Positions 26,318 through 35,585 of a DNA stretch of 64,000 nucleotides are shown here, in pieces. The notes beneath the pieces were generated by a model. That model was not told the origin of the DNA, ran no database searches, and was given only the letters and a program-made list of their open reading frames with translations. Positions within the stretch are counted from its first letter, which is position 1, and each line of letters begins with the position of its first letter. Made by a program: the position numbers and the translations under genes. Location: the NCBI RefSeq assembly GCF_905207245.1, contig NZ_CAJLKP010000009.1:1-64000 (forward strand). Direction: 5' to 3'. The DNA comes from an uncultured Bacteroides sp. (GTDB lineage Bacteria > Bacteroidota > Bacteroidia > Bacteroidales > Bacteroidaceae).

Positions 26318-26364
26318 AATAGTTAGTTTTTTAGGGGTGAATACCTTATTTTTATGAACGCTCC

Positions 26365-26682
26365 TTACAGGAACATTTTCTTTATCTTTTCGTCAAAAGC
26401 TGATTTGGGCGCAGACCCTACCTGCTTATCAACCAACTCGCCGTTCTTGAAGAACAATACGGTAGGAATGTTACGAATGCCGTATTCTGCAGGCAGATCG
26501 CTGCTTTCATCCACATCGCACTTACCGATGATTACCTGGCCGTCATACAATTCTGCCAGTTCGTCAATAATAGGACCTACCATCTTACAAGGACCACACC
26601 AGGGAGCCCAAAAGTCAATCACTACAGGTTTACCCTCTGCCAGGATTTCCTTATAGTTGCTGTCTGTAATTTCTAAAGCCAT
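26365..26682 (-). CDS. trxA: Thioredoxin
   Basis: 105 residues, the normal thioredoxin length, with the active site WCGPCK and the cis-proline region IRNIPTVLFF. There is no signal peptide, so it is the cytoplasmic dithiol reductant for ribonucleotide reductase, methionine sulfoxide reductase and other partners. It lies 65 bp after dnaE on the same strand. Confidence 0.95.
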   Translation of the reverse strand: MALEITDSNYKEILAEGKPVVIDFWAPWCGPCKMVGPIIDELAELYDGQVIIGKCDVDESSDLPAEYGIRNIPTVLFFKNGELVDKQVGSAPKSAFDEKIKKMFL

Positions 26683-26747
26683 TTCTTTAATTATTAATTG
26701 TTAATTTTTAATTATCAATTTGGTATCTCATTGATGAAGCAAAGATA

Positions 26748-29700
26748 CTAATTTATCCGGAATTCCAGTTCGGGACGTTCATTTAAATAAGAGATTAAAT
26801 CACGTCCTACGGAAAGCTTCACCGGACGGGAAATCATATCCACTACAGTTTTACTGTCCGGATCGCTCACTTTAAAATATAACTCTGTCGTACCGGGATG
26901 CCCTTTCATCAGCGCTGCAAGCTCTGTTACCAAAGCCTGGTTCAGTACGGAAAGCGGTATCAATATGGTGATTTTGGAAATCAGTTTTTCCTTCACATCG
27001 GGCAATAACTCCATAGAAGTGATTTTAACTTCCAACTCATCCTGCCGCCACTGCTTGGGCTGGCAACGGGCTTTAATAAAGAGGAAAGTACGTTCACCCA
27101 GATACCCCTGATAGGTCACCCAGTCATTACCGAAGAACGGGAGTTCTGCAGAACCAGAATAATCTTCAATCTTGGCGATACCATAAGGATTACCGTTCTT
27201 ACTGATACCCCGGCGCACGGAAGTCACAATACCTCCCATCGTGATTTCGCGTCCGGCAAGCGCCGCTTTATCTTCCAACTCAGCCATGCGTGTGTTGCAA
27301 ACGTGTTGCAATACAACGGAGTATTCATCCAGCGGGTGGGCGGAAAGATAGATACCTACCAGGTCGCGCTCCCTGTTCAAGCGGTCGAGGTCACTCCAAC
27401 GTTCCGCCTCGGGGATTTCGGGGGTGGCTATATCCACTACATTATCCCCGCCGAATAGAGAGTTTTCTGCTGCTGACTTGTCGGCCTGATAACGGTTACC
27501 ATAACGCACTAAAGTTTCCAGAAAGACTTCATTCTTAGAATTCACGGCAAAGTATTGCTCGCGCTTCAATTCTGGAAATTCATCGAAGCCACCTGCCAAA
27601 GCGAGGCATTCCAAGTTCTTCTTATTACAAGCCGTCAGATTGACACGCTGCACAAAATCGAATATACCCCTGAAAGGACCGTTCTTCTCACGTTCTTCCA
27701 TGATATTCAGCACAGCACCTTCGCCCACACCCTTCACTGCACCAAGACCAAAACGGATATTTCCTTCCGGGTTAACAGTGAATTTCAGGTTACTCTCATT
27801 TACATCCGGCCCCAATACTTTGATGCCCATCGCCTTACATTCGTCCATCAACTTGGTGATATCAGTAATGTTCGACAAACTTCGGCTCATTACGGCTGCC
27901 ATATACTCGGCAGGATAATTGGCTTTCAAATAAGCGGTCTGATAAGCTACCCACGAATAACAGGTGGCATGAGACTTGTTGAAAGCGTACGATGCAAACT
28001 TTTCCCAGTCTCCCCAAATCTTTTCGAGCACTTTCGGATCGTGTCCGTTCTTGCGCCCGCCTTCAACAAATTTAGGTTTCATGTGATCCAATTTGTCACG
28101 CAGCTTTTTACCCATCGCCTTACGCAAAGCATCAGACTCACCACGGGTGAAGTCAGCCAACAGACGGGACAAAAGCATCACCTGCTCCTGATATACCGTA
28201 ATACCGTATGTATCTTTCAGATACTTCTCCATGACGGGAATATCGTACTCAATCGGTTTCCGCCCATGCTTACGGTCGATGAAGTCCGGAATGTAATCCA
28301 TAGGCCCCGGACGGTAGAGGGCATTCATCGCAATCAAGTCCTCGAAAGTAGAAGGCTGCAACTCACGCAGGTATTTCTGCATACCGGCAGACTCGAACTG
28401 GAACGTACCGATGGTACGGCCATCACTATATAATTTATAGGTAACCGGATCGTCAATCGGCACCTTATCTATATTCAACTCCAGTTTGCGGTGCAAACGG
28501 ATATTTTCTACGGCTTCCTTGATGATTGACAATGTTTTCAATCCCAGGAAGTCCATCTTAATCAATCCTGTATCTTCAATTACCGAACCTTCATATTGGG
28601 TCACGAGCATTTTCTCACCCGTTTCTTTGTCATCGGCTGTACTTACAGGCACCCAGTCTGTGATATCGTCACGGCAGATAATCGTACCGCAGGCATGTAC
28701 ACCCGTACCGCGTACGTTACCTTCCAACATCTTAGCATATTTCAGCGTATTACGCACCAATGGGTCGGGAGAAGCCTCCGCAGCCTGCAATTCCGGAACG
28801 TAATCAATAGCATTTCGCAAGTTCAGTTTCTTATCGGGAATTTTATCGGGGACAAGTTTTGCCAAACGGTCGGACTCCGAAAGGGGGAGTTTCTGCACGC
28901 GGGCAACATCCTTGATGGCAAGCTTGGTAGCCATTGTACCATAAGTGATGATATGCGCCACCTTCTCCTGCCCATACTTATTAGTTACCCAACGAAGCAC
29001 TTCACCGCGTCCGTCATCATCGAAGTCAATATCGATATCAGGCAATGAAATACGGTCGGGATTCAAGAAACGCTCAAACAGCAAGTCATATTTGATAGGG
29101 TCGATTTTCGTTATCTGCAGACAGTATGCCACTGCCGAACCGGCAGCCGAACCACGACCAGGACCGATTGATACTCCCATACTACGTCCAGCAGCAATGA
29201 AATCCTGCACAATCAGGAAGTATCCGGGGAAACCCATTGTCTTCATGATGTGAAGTTCAAACTTCAACCGTTCCATAACTTCTTCCGACATAGGATCACC
29301 ATAAAAAATCTTAGCACCATCGAAAGTCAGTTTGGCCAGGTAGTCCGCTTCCAACTTGATACGATACAGCTTTTCATATCCACCCAAGCGCTTGATTTTA
29401 TCTTTGGCGTCCTCTTCACTCAACACCACATTACCATTCTCATCCTGGGTGAACTCATCGAACAAGTCTTTTTCAGTATATTTCTGCCGATACCCTTCTT
29501 CCGTCCCAAAGTCTTCGGGAATGGCAAAAGTAGGCATGATAGGTGCATGATCGATGGAATAGTATTCCACCTTATCCAAAATTTCAAGCGTATTGGACAA
29601 AGCTTCGGGAATATCGGCAAAGAGTTCATTCATCTCCGCCTTCGTCTTCATCCACTCCTGCTTGGTGTAAAGCATACGGTTGGGGTCATCCAGATCCTTA

Positions 29701-30542
29701 CCGGTACTCAAGCAGATCAGACGGTCGTGCGCCTCGGCATGTTCCTCATTCACAAAGTGAACGTCATTGGAACAAATGAGTTTAATATCATACTTTTTGG
29801 CAAATTCTATCAGTTTGGCATTGGCCCGCTGCTGCAACGGATATGCTTCATGATTGGCGCGAGGTACAGTTGCCCTGTGCCGTTGCAACTCCAGATAATA
29901 GTCTTCTCCAAAGAGGTTCTTGTACCAACGCACGGCTTCTTCTGCGTCTTCCAACTGGTCGTTGAGTATCTTTTTAGGAACTTCACCACCGATACAAGCC
30001 GAACAGACAATCAATCCCTCGTGATACTTTTCCAATTCATTGCGGTCGGTACGGGGACGCATATAGTATCCATTTGTCCAGGCTCTGGACACCAGCTTTA
30101 TCAGGTTGTGATAACCTTTCTCATTCTTTGCCAATACAATCAAGTGCCATCCGCTTTGGTCGGGTTTACCCTCCCTCTTGTCCATGGTGCGGCGCGCCAC
30201 ATACATTTCACAACCGATTATCGGCTTGAACAGTTTGTTTTCAGCTTCCGTAATCTTAGCGCGGCAGTCGGCAAGTTCCGCTTCCTTATCTTCGCAAGCT
30301 ATCTCACCACTCTCGATGCCGGCAATCCGCTTCTTGAGATTCTTGATATCCCCTTTAGGACCGCTATTTTTCTTGTTAACATAATTAGTGAATTCCTTGA
30401 TGCCGAACATATTACCATGGTCAGTTACGGCAATTCCCTTCATTCCATCCTTCATCGCCTTGTCAACCAGTGCACTTACGCTTGCCTGACCGTCGAGGAG
30501 GGAGTACTGGGTATGAACGTGCAAATGAACAAAATCCTGCAT
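26748..30542 (-). CDS. dnaE: DNA polymerase III alpha subunit
   Basis: 1264 residues, the catalytic subunit of the replicative polymerase. The N-terminal PHP domain starts with FVHLHVHTQYSLLDG. The polymerase core shows the catalytic Asp cluster SLPDIDIDFDDDGR, the GPGRGSAAGSAVAY loop and FLGLKTLSIIKEA. The C-terminal third carries the tandem helix-hairpin-helix region and an OB-fold (EITMGGIVTSVRRG). It is somewhat longer than the E. coli protein (1160), as usual in this phylum. No intein or frameshift is visible. Confidence 0.97.
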   Translation of the reverse strand: MQDFVHLHVHTQYSLLDGQASVSALVDKAMKDGMKGIAVTDHGNMFGIKEFTNYVNKKNSGPKGDIKNLKKRIAGIESGEIACEDKEAELADCRAKITEAENKLFKPIIGCEMYVARRTMDKREGKPDQSGWHLIVLAKNEKGYHNLIKLVSRAWTNGYYMRPRTDRNELEKYHEGLIVCSACIGGEVPKKILNDQLEDAEEAVRWYKNLFGEDYYLELQRHRATVPRANHEAYPLQQRANAKLIEFAKKYDIKLICSNDVHFVNEEHAEAHDRLICLSTGKDLDDPNRMLYTKQEWMKTKAEMNELFADIPEALSNTLEILDKVEYYSIDHAPIMPTFAIPEDFGTEEGYRQKYTEKDLFDEFTQDENGNVVLSEEDAKDKIKRLGGYEKLYRIKLEADYLAKLTFDGAKIFYGDPMSEEVMERLKFELHIMKTMGFPGYFLIVQDFIAAGRSMGVSIGPGRGSAAGSAVAYCLQITKIDPIKYDLLFERFLNPDRISLPDIDIDFDDDGRGEVLRWVTNKYGQEKVAHIITYGTMATKLAIKDVARVQKLPLSESDRLAKLVPDKIPDKKLNLRNAIDYVPELQAAEASPDPLVRNTLKYAKMLEGNVRGTGVHACGTIICRDDITDWVPVSTADDKETGEKMLVTQYEGSVIEDTGLIKMDFLGLKTLSIIKEAVENIRLHRKLELNIDKVPIDDPVTYKLYSDGRTIGTFQFESAGMQKYLRELQPSTFEDLIAMNALYRPGPMDYIPDFIDRKHGRKPIEYDIPVMEKYLKDTYGITVYQEQVMLLSRLLADFTRGESDALRKAMGKKLRDKLDHMKPKFVEGGRKNGHDPKVLEKIWGDWEKFASYAFNKSHATCYSWVAYQTAYLKANYPAEYMAAVMSRSLSNITDITKLMDECKAMGIKVLGPDVNESNLKFTVNPEGNIRFGLGAVKGVGEGAVLNIMEEREKNGPFRGIFDFVQRVNLTACNKKNLECLALAGGFDEFPELKREQYFAVNSKNEVFLETLVRYGNRYQADKSAAENSLFGGDNVVDIATPEIPEAERWSDLDRLNRERDLVGIYLSAHPLDEYSVVLQHVCNTRMAELEDKAALAGREITMGGIVTSVRRGISKNGNPYGIAKIEDYSGSAELPFFGNDWVTYQGYLGERTFLFIKARCQPKQWRQDELEVKITSMELLPDVKEKLISKITILIPLSVLNQALVTELAALMKGHPGTTELYFKVSDPDSKTVVDMISRPVKLSVGRDLISYLNERPELEFRIN

Positions 30543-30669
30543 AAATATCTCCTTTCAATTGAGAGCATAAAAGTACAACCTATATAAGACCTAACAAAAA
30601 TATTTCCCTAAAAGTTATCAACATCTGCATTTCTACAGCCAAATGCTTGTTAGATTTTCAAAATAAGTC

Positions 30670-30677
30670 TATTTTTG
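30670..30677 (+). promoter_or_regulatory. Putative promoter -7 box (TATTTTTG) for psd-pssA
   Basis: This is a perfect TANNTTTG match 37 bp upstream of the psd start codon, in the divergent region shared with dnaE. Confidence 0.55.
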
Positions 30678-30714
30678 CGGATAATTTCTATTCATAAAGA
30701 ATAAAACAACTTAC

Positions 30715-31404
30715 ATGAGTCGACTAAAGAAACTAAAAAAGATACGAATTCACCGCGAAGGGACACATACACTGGCCGGCAGCCTATTGTTGCTACTGGT
30801 AGTTAATTTCGCCTTGTATTATGGGCTTGAATGTAAATTACCGTTCTATATTGTAGCTGTGGTCAGTATCGTCCTGTATGGAATGCTGGTGAATTTCTTC
30901 CGATGCCCTATCCGCCTTTTTGAGCAGGAAGACACCGAAAAGATTGTGGTGGCACCTGCCGATGGCAAGATAGTGGTCGTAGAAGAAGTGGAAGAGAATG
31001 AATACTTCCACGACCGTCGCCTTATGATTTCCATCTTCATGAGTGTTATCAACGTTCATGCCAACTGGTATCCGGTAGACGGAACCGTGAAAAAGGTAGC
31101 ACATCAGAACGGCAAGTTCATGAAGGCCTGGCTGCCGAAAGCCAGTACGGACAACGAACGCTCCATGGTGGTTATCGAAACTCCCGAAGGCGTGGAGGTA
31201 ATGGCACGCCAGATTGCAGGTGCCATGGCGCGCCGCATCGTCACCTACGCCGAACCGGGCGAAGACTGTTATATCGACGAACATATGGGCTTTATCAAAT
31301 TCGGCTCCCGTGTAGATGTTTACCTCCCATTGGGCACTGAAGTGTTTGTGAAGCTGGGGCAGACCACTACAGGAAACCAAACTGTGATAGCCAAACTAAA
31401 ATAA
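30715..31404 (+). CDS. psd: Phosphatidylserine decarboxylase proenzyme
   Basis: 229 residues, the short form of the enzyme. Two hydrophobic stretches near the N-terminus (about 20-60) tether it to the membrane. The decarboxylase domain contains APADGKIVVVEE, SVINVHANWYPVDG and the self-cleavage site FGSRVD (between Gly197 and Ser198), which creates the pyruvoyl group. It makes phosphatidylethanolamine from phosphatidylserine. The pssA gene that makes its substrate starts 7 bp downstream. Confidence 0.95.
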   Translation: MSRLKKLKKIRIHREGTHTLAGSLLLLLVVNFALYYGLECKLPFYIVAVVSIVLYGMLVNFFRCPIRLFEQEDTEKIVVAPADGKIVVVEEVEENEYFHDRRLMISIFMSVINVHANWYPVDGTVKKVAHQNGKFMKAWLPKASTDNERSMVVIETPEGVEVMARQIAGAMARRIVTYAEPGEDCYIDEHMGFIKFGSRVDVYLPLGTEVFVKLGQTTTGNQTVIAKLK

Positions 31405-31411
31405 CTAAACA

Positions 31412-32110
31412 ATGGCTAACTGTATTACCCGTCATATCCCCAATACATTGACGTGCATGAATCTGTTCTCAGGCTGTATTGCGTGTGTCATGGCGTTCGA
31501 GTTCAAATATGAATGGGCTCTCACTTTCATCATTATCAGTGCTGTATTCGACTTCCTCGACGGAATGTCGGCACGGCTTCTGAATGCTCCTTCCCCCATC
31601 GGAAAAGAGCTGGACTCCCTGGCGGATGACGTCAGTTTCGGAGTAGCCCCCTCACTTATCGTATTCTCTTTATTGCGTGAAACGACTTATCCCGGTTGGA
31701 TGAGCGGCTTTCAGGAATATGTTCCCTATTTTGCTTTCCTCATTGCCGTATTTTCAGCATTGCGCCTGGCAAAGTTCAATATCGATGAGCGTCAAAGCAG
31801 TTCGTTCATTGGTCTGAACACCCCTGCCAACACCTTATTTTGGGCAGCGGCAGCGGCACAATACCATGACTGGCTGATACAAGGTGGCGCTGTCTTGTAC
31901 GGCTTGCTGGTCTGCATTGTAATATTCTCCCTGTTATTGGTTTCCGAATTCCCGATGTTCGCCTTCAAACTGAAGAACCTCTCTTGGGAAGAAAACAAGA
32001 TTCGTTATTTGTTTTTGATAGTCAGCATTCCCTTGCTTATCTTTGTAGGACTTGCTGCTGTCATCGGCTGGTACATCATTTTGTGCTGGTTTGTGCGGAA
32101 GAAACTCTAA
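31412..32110 (+). CDS. pssA: CDP-diacylglycerol-serine O-phosphatidyltransferase
   Basis: 232 residues with six to eight membrane helices. The CDP-alcohol phosphotransferase signature DG-x2-AR-x8-G-x3-D-x3-D is complete (DGMSARLLN...GKELDSLADD). It condenses CDP-diacylglycerol with serine to phosphatidylserine, which the product of the preceding gene decarboxylates, so the two form a phosphatidylethanolamine operon. Confidence 0.95.
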   Translation: MANCITRHIPNTLTCMNLFSGCIACVMAFEFKYEWALTFIIISAVFDFLDGMSARLLNAPSPIGKELDSLADDVSFGVAPSLIVFSLLRETTYPGWMSGFQEYVPYFAFLIAVFSALRLAKFNIDERQSSSFIGLNTPANTLFWAAAAAQYHDWLIQGGAVLYGLLVCIVIFSLLLVSEFPMFAFKLKNLSWEENKIRYLFLIVSIPLLIFVGLAAVIGWYIILCWFVRKKL

Positions 32111-32178
32111 ACAAATCTCTGGCATGGTTGTTGTACTATCGTTCGTAAAGACGAACAATATATAAAAACGATTAGCCC

Positions 32179-32472
32179 ATGTTTCACATCTTAGGATTTC
32201 TATTCATTATCATAGTCGTTATCCTGGTCATCGGACTCAGTATCATCGGCACTGTCCTCCGGAGTATCTTCGGATTGGGGAAGCGTCGTACCTCTTCAGG
32301 TAGTTATCAGAATGGAGGGGGGTATTCTTTCTCAGGTAATCAACAACAAAATTCTTCTTCACAGGCTAATGAAGAAGCCACTTCCTCTGAGGATGTCATT
32401 CACAGGAAGCACAAGAAGCTCTTCACCAAAGATGAAGGAGAATATGTGGATTTTGAAGAAATCAAAGAATAG
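32179..32472 (+). CDS. DUF4834 family small membrane protein
   Basis: 97 residues: one long N-terminal helix (about 3-30), a Gly/Ser/Gln-rich linker, and an acidic-basic C-terminal tail ending KDEGEYVDFEEIKE. The layout matches DUF4834, small Bacteroidota membrane proteins of unknown function. It follows pssA on the same strand after a 68-bp gap that contains a small GTTCGT/ACGAAC hairpin. Confidence 0.7.
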   Translation: MFHILGFLFIIIVVILVIGLSIIGTVLRSIFGLGKRRTSSGSYQNGGGYSFSGNQQQNSSSQANEEATSSEDVIHRKHKKLFTKDEGEYVDFEEIKE

Positions 32473-32480
32473 TCTGTAAA

Positions 32481-32660
32481 TTAAATCTTAGCCATACCGG
32501 TTAGGATATACTTACCTTTCAGATTATGTTCTTTCATATAAATTTGAACTTCCAGCCGGCAGGCTGACATCAGTGAATAGCCCGTTAATCTATCATTCAT
32601 GGCTTTGATAAATGAATACTCGGTATCGTTGTGAATAAAAGATATACGATGATATTCCAT
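32481..32660 (-). CDS. Small hypothetical protein (59 aa)
   Basis: I start this gene at the ATG at 32660 (MEYHRISFIHND) rather than at an in-frame TTG 36 bp upstream. The reason is that a perfect TATATTTG -7 box at 32694-32701 fits the shorter form. The protein is soluble, without a recognised domain, and contains SFIKAMNDRLTGYSLMSACR. It is convergent with the DUF4834 gene. I am moderately sure it is real. Confidence 0.45.
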   Translation of the reverse strand: MEYHRISFIHNDTEYSFIKAMNDRLTGYSLMSACRLEVQIYMKEHNLKGKYILTGMAKI

Positions 32661-32693
32661 TACATATGGTATTTTAAAGGTCTGTTGAATAGT

Positions 32694-32701
32694 CAAATAT
32701 A
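32694..32701 (-). promoter_or_regulatory. Putative promoter -7 box (TATATTTG)
   Basis: A minus-strand TANNTTTG match 33 bp upstream of the small gene at 32481-32660. Confidence 0.45.
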
Positions 32702-32748
32702 GGGATAAAATGCGAAATATAGGTCAGAAAAAGGAACTATATTGAAAT

Positions 32749-33183
32749 TCAGCGACGTTTTGTTACAAAGAAATCCTTCATAAGTGCGGCACAATCATCG
32801 GCAAGCACACCTTTCACCACCACCGTTTTCGGATGCAGAGCTTGCGGTGCATAGCACTGATAACCGCGCTTTTCATCTTCCGCACCGAATACAAGCCGCC
32901 CCATCTGCGCCCAAGCAATGGCACCGGCACACATCACACAAGGTTCAACAGTAACATAAAGGGTACATTCGTTCAGATACTTTCCGCCAAGGGTAGCGGC
33001 GGCGGCAGTAATCGCCTGCATTTCAGCATGAGCTGTTACATCGGTCAAGGTTTCAGTCAGGTTGTGGGCACGTGCAATAATACGCTCTTTGCATACAACA
33101 ACCGCACCAACGGGTACTTCTCCCCGCTCCGCAGCTTTACTTGCTTCCGCAAGCGCCTGTTTCATATAAAAGCTATCGTCCAA
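32749..33183 (-). CDS. tadA: tRNA-specific adenosine deaminase TadA
   Basis: 144 residues with the zinc deaminase motifs HAEMQAI (catalytic Glu) and PCVMCAGAI. The enzyme converts the wobble adenosine of tRNA-Arg(ACG) to inosine. The length and the N-terminal segment DDSFYMKQALAEA fit TadA rather than guanine deaminase. It lies about 45 bp downstream of a small RHH-like gene on the same strand. Confidence 0.9.
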   Translation of the reverse strand: MDDSFYMKQALAEASKAAERGEVPVGAVVVCKERIIARAHNLTETLTDVTAHAEMQAITAAAATLGGKYLNECTLYVTVEPCVMCAGAIAWAQMGRLVFGAEDEKRGYQCYAPQALHPKTVVVKGVLADDCAALMKDFFVTKRR

Positions 33184-33228
33184 CTTCCTCCTGCCTTTAA
33201 TTTTTAATTTTCAATTTTTAATTCTCTC

Positions 33229-33462
33229 CTATCTCCTCATATCATGCTCTCCGAAAAGAGTCGGATAATCTTCTTCCATATTTTTATGGATAAACATGAG
33301 AATAGTCTCCCGTAGCCAACGCGATTTGTTCGTTATCTTGTATCTCTCCAGATAACGGTCTACAATCCGTAGCTCTTCCTCGCTCATCAGACATACGATG
33401 CGCTGTTCACGTTTCGGTTCTTCGGGTGTTGCTTTCGCACACGTTTTATCTCTCTTTCTCAT
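33229..33462 (-). CDS. Small basic protein, ribbon-helix-helix-like
   Basis: 77 residues. A basic N-terminus is followed by EQRIVCLMSEEELRIVDRYL and then a helix containing NKSRWLRETILMFI. This beta-strand then two-helix pattern resembles ribbon-helix-helix DNA-binding proteins. A TAATTTTG -7 box at 33471-33478 lies only 8 bp ahead of the start, so the mRNA leader would be almost absent. No toxin partner is next to it. The DNA-binding role is an inference. Confidence 0.55.
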   Translation of the reverse strand: MRKRDKTCAKATPEEPKREQRIVCLMSEEELRIVDRYLERYKITNKSRWLRETILMFIHKNMEEDYPTLFGEHDMRR

Positions 33463-33512
33463 ATTTCCTGCAAAATTAGTTTTCCTTCTGTAAATACAAA
33501 GCAGAAAAAACG

Positions 33513-33520
33513 TATTTTTG
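33513..33520 (+). promoter_or_regulatory. Putative promoter -7 box (TATTTTTG) for yraN
   Basis: This is a perfect TANNTTTG match 35 bp upstream of the start codon at 33556. Confidence 0.5.
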
Positions 33521-33555
33521 CATAGAAACAGCTAAAAAGCAGAACAAACATAGAT

Positions 33556-33921
33556 ATGGCAGCCCACAATGCCCTCGGAAAAGCAGGAGAAGATGCCGCA
33601 ATGGCATATCTGGAACACAACGGATACACCATCCGCCACCGCAACTGGCGGAAAAACCGCCTTGAACTGGACATTGTGGCAGTCAAAGACGAACAACTGA
33701 TTGTAGTGGAGGTAAAAACCCGCAGCAATACGGACTACGTTGAACCGCAGGATGCCGTCAATTGGCAGAAGGTACGTCACATTGTGGTGGCTGCCGATGC
33801 TTACATCAAGCATTTCAGCATCGATGCTCCCGTTCGCTTTGATATTATTACCGCTGTCGGCGAAGCTGGCGCATTTGAGATTGAACATATCAAGGATGCA
33901 TTTTATCCGCCGATGTTCTGA
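33556..33921 (+). CDS. YraN/UPF0102 family endonuclease-like protein
   Basis: 121 residues with the restriction-endonuclease-like core: GKAGEDAAMAYLEHNGY, then ELDIVAVKDEQLIVVEVKTR, in which E, D and E-x-K form the metal-binding PD-(D/E)xK site. The family is near universal in bacteria and its biological role is still open. It begins a rightward set with the MmcQ/YjbR and biotin ligase genes. Confidence 0.88.
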   Translation: MAAHNALGKAGEDAAMAYLEHNGYTIRHRNWRKNRLELDIVAVKDEQLIVVEVKTRSNTDYVEPQDAVNWQKVRHIVVAADAYIKHFSIDAPVRFDIITAVGEAGAFEIEHIKDAFYPPMF

Positions 33922-34012
33922 GGAAATTGAGAATTGAGAATTAAAAATTGAAAAATGCCCCGTGGCATGATAACGTAGAACAAATAGTAACCAATATTAG
34001 TTATTACCCAAT

Positions 34013-34369
34013 ATGGATATAGAAACCGCCCGCGAATATTGTCTCGCAAAGAAAGCTGTAACGGAATGTCTTCCGTTCGACGAATATTCACTCGTGATGA
34101 AAGTTATGGATAAGATGTTTGTACTCATTGACTTGGAAGGTTCAAATAAAATCTGCATGAAGTGCAACCCGGAATACGCGATAGAGCTACGCGAGCGCTA
34201 TTCATCCATTGAGGGTGCTTATCATTTCAACAAAAAATACTGGAACCAGATATTCCTTGACGGCGATGTGGATGATAAGTTGATAAAGAGCCTCATCGAC
34301 CATGCTTATGAAGAAGTACTGAAGAAGTTCACTAAGAAAATGCGTGCCGAATATGACGCCCTGCCCTGA
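34013..34369 (+). CDS. MmcQ/YjbR family DNA-binding protein
   Basis: 118 residues starting MDIETAREYCLAKKAVTECLPF, the hallmark of the MmcQ/YjbR (CyaY-like fold) family. KICMKCNPEYAIELRERY and HFNKKYWNQIFLDGDVDD are also typical. These proteins are thought to bind DNA; the exact role is not known. The biotin ligase gene starts one base after its stop codon, so translation may be coupled. Confidence 0.88.
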   Translation: MDIETAREYCLAKKAVTECLPFDEYSLVMKVMDKMFVLIDLEGSNKICMKCNPEYAIELRERYSSIEGAYHFNKKYWNQIFLDGDVDDKLIKSLIDHAYEEVLKKFTKKMRAEYDALP

Positions 34370-34370
34370 T

Positions 34371-35162
34371 ATGAAGAAAGAACCGAATCTGATAATTACC
34401 CCCGCTGTGTTTCCTGTTCCGCTAATTATATTACCGGAAACAGACTCTACAAACAATCACCTGACACAACTTTGCAACGAACAGCAATCCGCTGTCCGAG
34501 AATTTACGACGATCATTGCCGAACGCCAGACTGCCGGTAAAGGGCAACGTGGCAACAGTTGGGAATCGGAAGATTGCCGGAACATCACATTCAGTTTCGT
34601 GCTTTATCCTACTTTCGTTGAAGCTCGCCGCCAATTCGTCCTCTCTCAAATCGTCTCCCTCTCTATCAAGGAAGAACTGGACGAATGGACGGAAGGCATT
34701 TCCATCAAATGGCCAAACGACATCTATTGGAATGAAAAGAAGATTTGCGGCATACTGATAGAAAATGACCTTTCCGGACACCACATCGGACGCAGCATTT
34801 CCGGTATCGGAGTAAACATAAACCAGGAAACCTTTCGGAGCAATGCTCCCAACCCGGTATCTTTAAAGCAAATCACAGGGCAGGAGTACGACCGCTATCT
34901 GATACTCGCCAACATCATGAGGCGGCTAAAAGAATACTACTCCCTCCTGCAAACCGGCACTTCGGGTGATGCCGCCAACCATATTGCCGAACGTTATGCC
35001 CATTCCCTTTTCCGCCGTGAAGGCTTTCACCGCTATGCCGATGCAGATGGCGAGTTCCTTGCCTGCCTGCTACGCGTTGAACCAGACGGGCGATTTATCC
35101 TTGAAGACCAGACAGGAAAAGAGCGCGGATATCTGTTTAAGGAAGTGCAATACATTCTCTAA
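34371..35162 (+). CDS. birA: Biotin-[acetyl-CoA-carboxylase] ligase
   Basis: 263 residues from the ATG at 34371. It is a monofunctional ligase without the N-terminal DNA-binding domain of E. coli BirA. Motifs include ETDSTNNHL, ERQTAGKGQRGNSWES (biotinoyl-AMP loop), ISIKWPNDIYWNEKKICGIL and SGIGVNINQ. It attaches biotin to carboxylase carrier lysines. An upstream in-frame ATG at 34344 would overlap the MmcQ gene and is less likely. Confidence 0.92.
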   Translation: MKKEPNLIITPAVFPVPLIILPETDSTNNHLTQLCNEQQSAVREFTTIIAERQTAGKGQRGNSWESEDCRNITFSFVLYPTFVEARRQFVLSQIVSLSIKEELDEWTEGISIKWPNDIYWNEKKICGILIENDLSGHHIGRSISGIGVNINQETFRSNAPNPVSLKQITGQEYDRYLILANIMRRLKEYYSLLQTGTSGDAANHIAERYAHSLFRREGFHRYADADGEFLACLLRVEPDGRFILEDQTGKERGYLFKEVQYIL

Positions 35163-35489
35163 CGCAAACTCTGGATTCGACTCATTCCACCTAGAATTTT
35201 ACTCCCACTTCATTCACGTAAAATTCGAACTGACATGCCTTATGTCCAGTCGGAATCTGACATCGCAAAGATGTATAAAAAATAAATAGATAAGTAGTCA
35301 TTCAAAATTATTAAGATTAACTTTATGCATTATGCTGCTTAATTTTGATTAGTTACTTAATATTTAAACCAAGGAATTCTTCTCTTCTTCTTGATTTCCT
35401 CTTCCTTTGTCTAGGTCCTCTTCTCTTCTGTATATATTGGATGTTTTCTCTTAGCAGATTCGGTTCATTCCTGTTAAATAGACTATTTA

Positions 35490-35533
35490 ACCGAATTTGT
35501 ACCGAGTATATACCGAGTTTGTACCGAATTTGA
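35490..35533. repeat. Four-copy 11-bp tandem repeat (ACCGA(A/G)TTTGT)
   Basis: Units at 35490, 35501, 35512 and 35523 are exactly 11 bp each and differ at one to three positions. To its left, ATTCGGTT (about 35459) pairs with AACCGAAT at the array start, and TTAAATA/TATTTAA forms an inner stem. Confidence 0.8.
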
Positions 35534-35585
35534 TATATACATAAGCTCTTTCGATGATTTCTGAATAGTAAGTACTAATTTAAAA

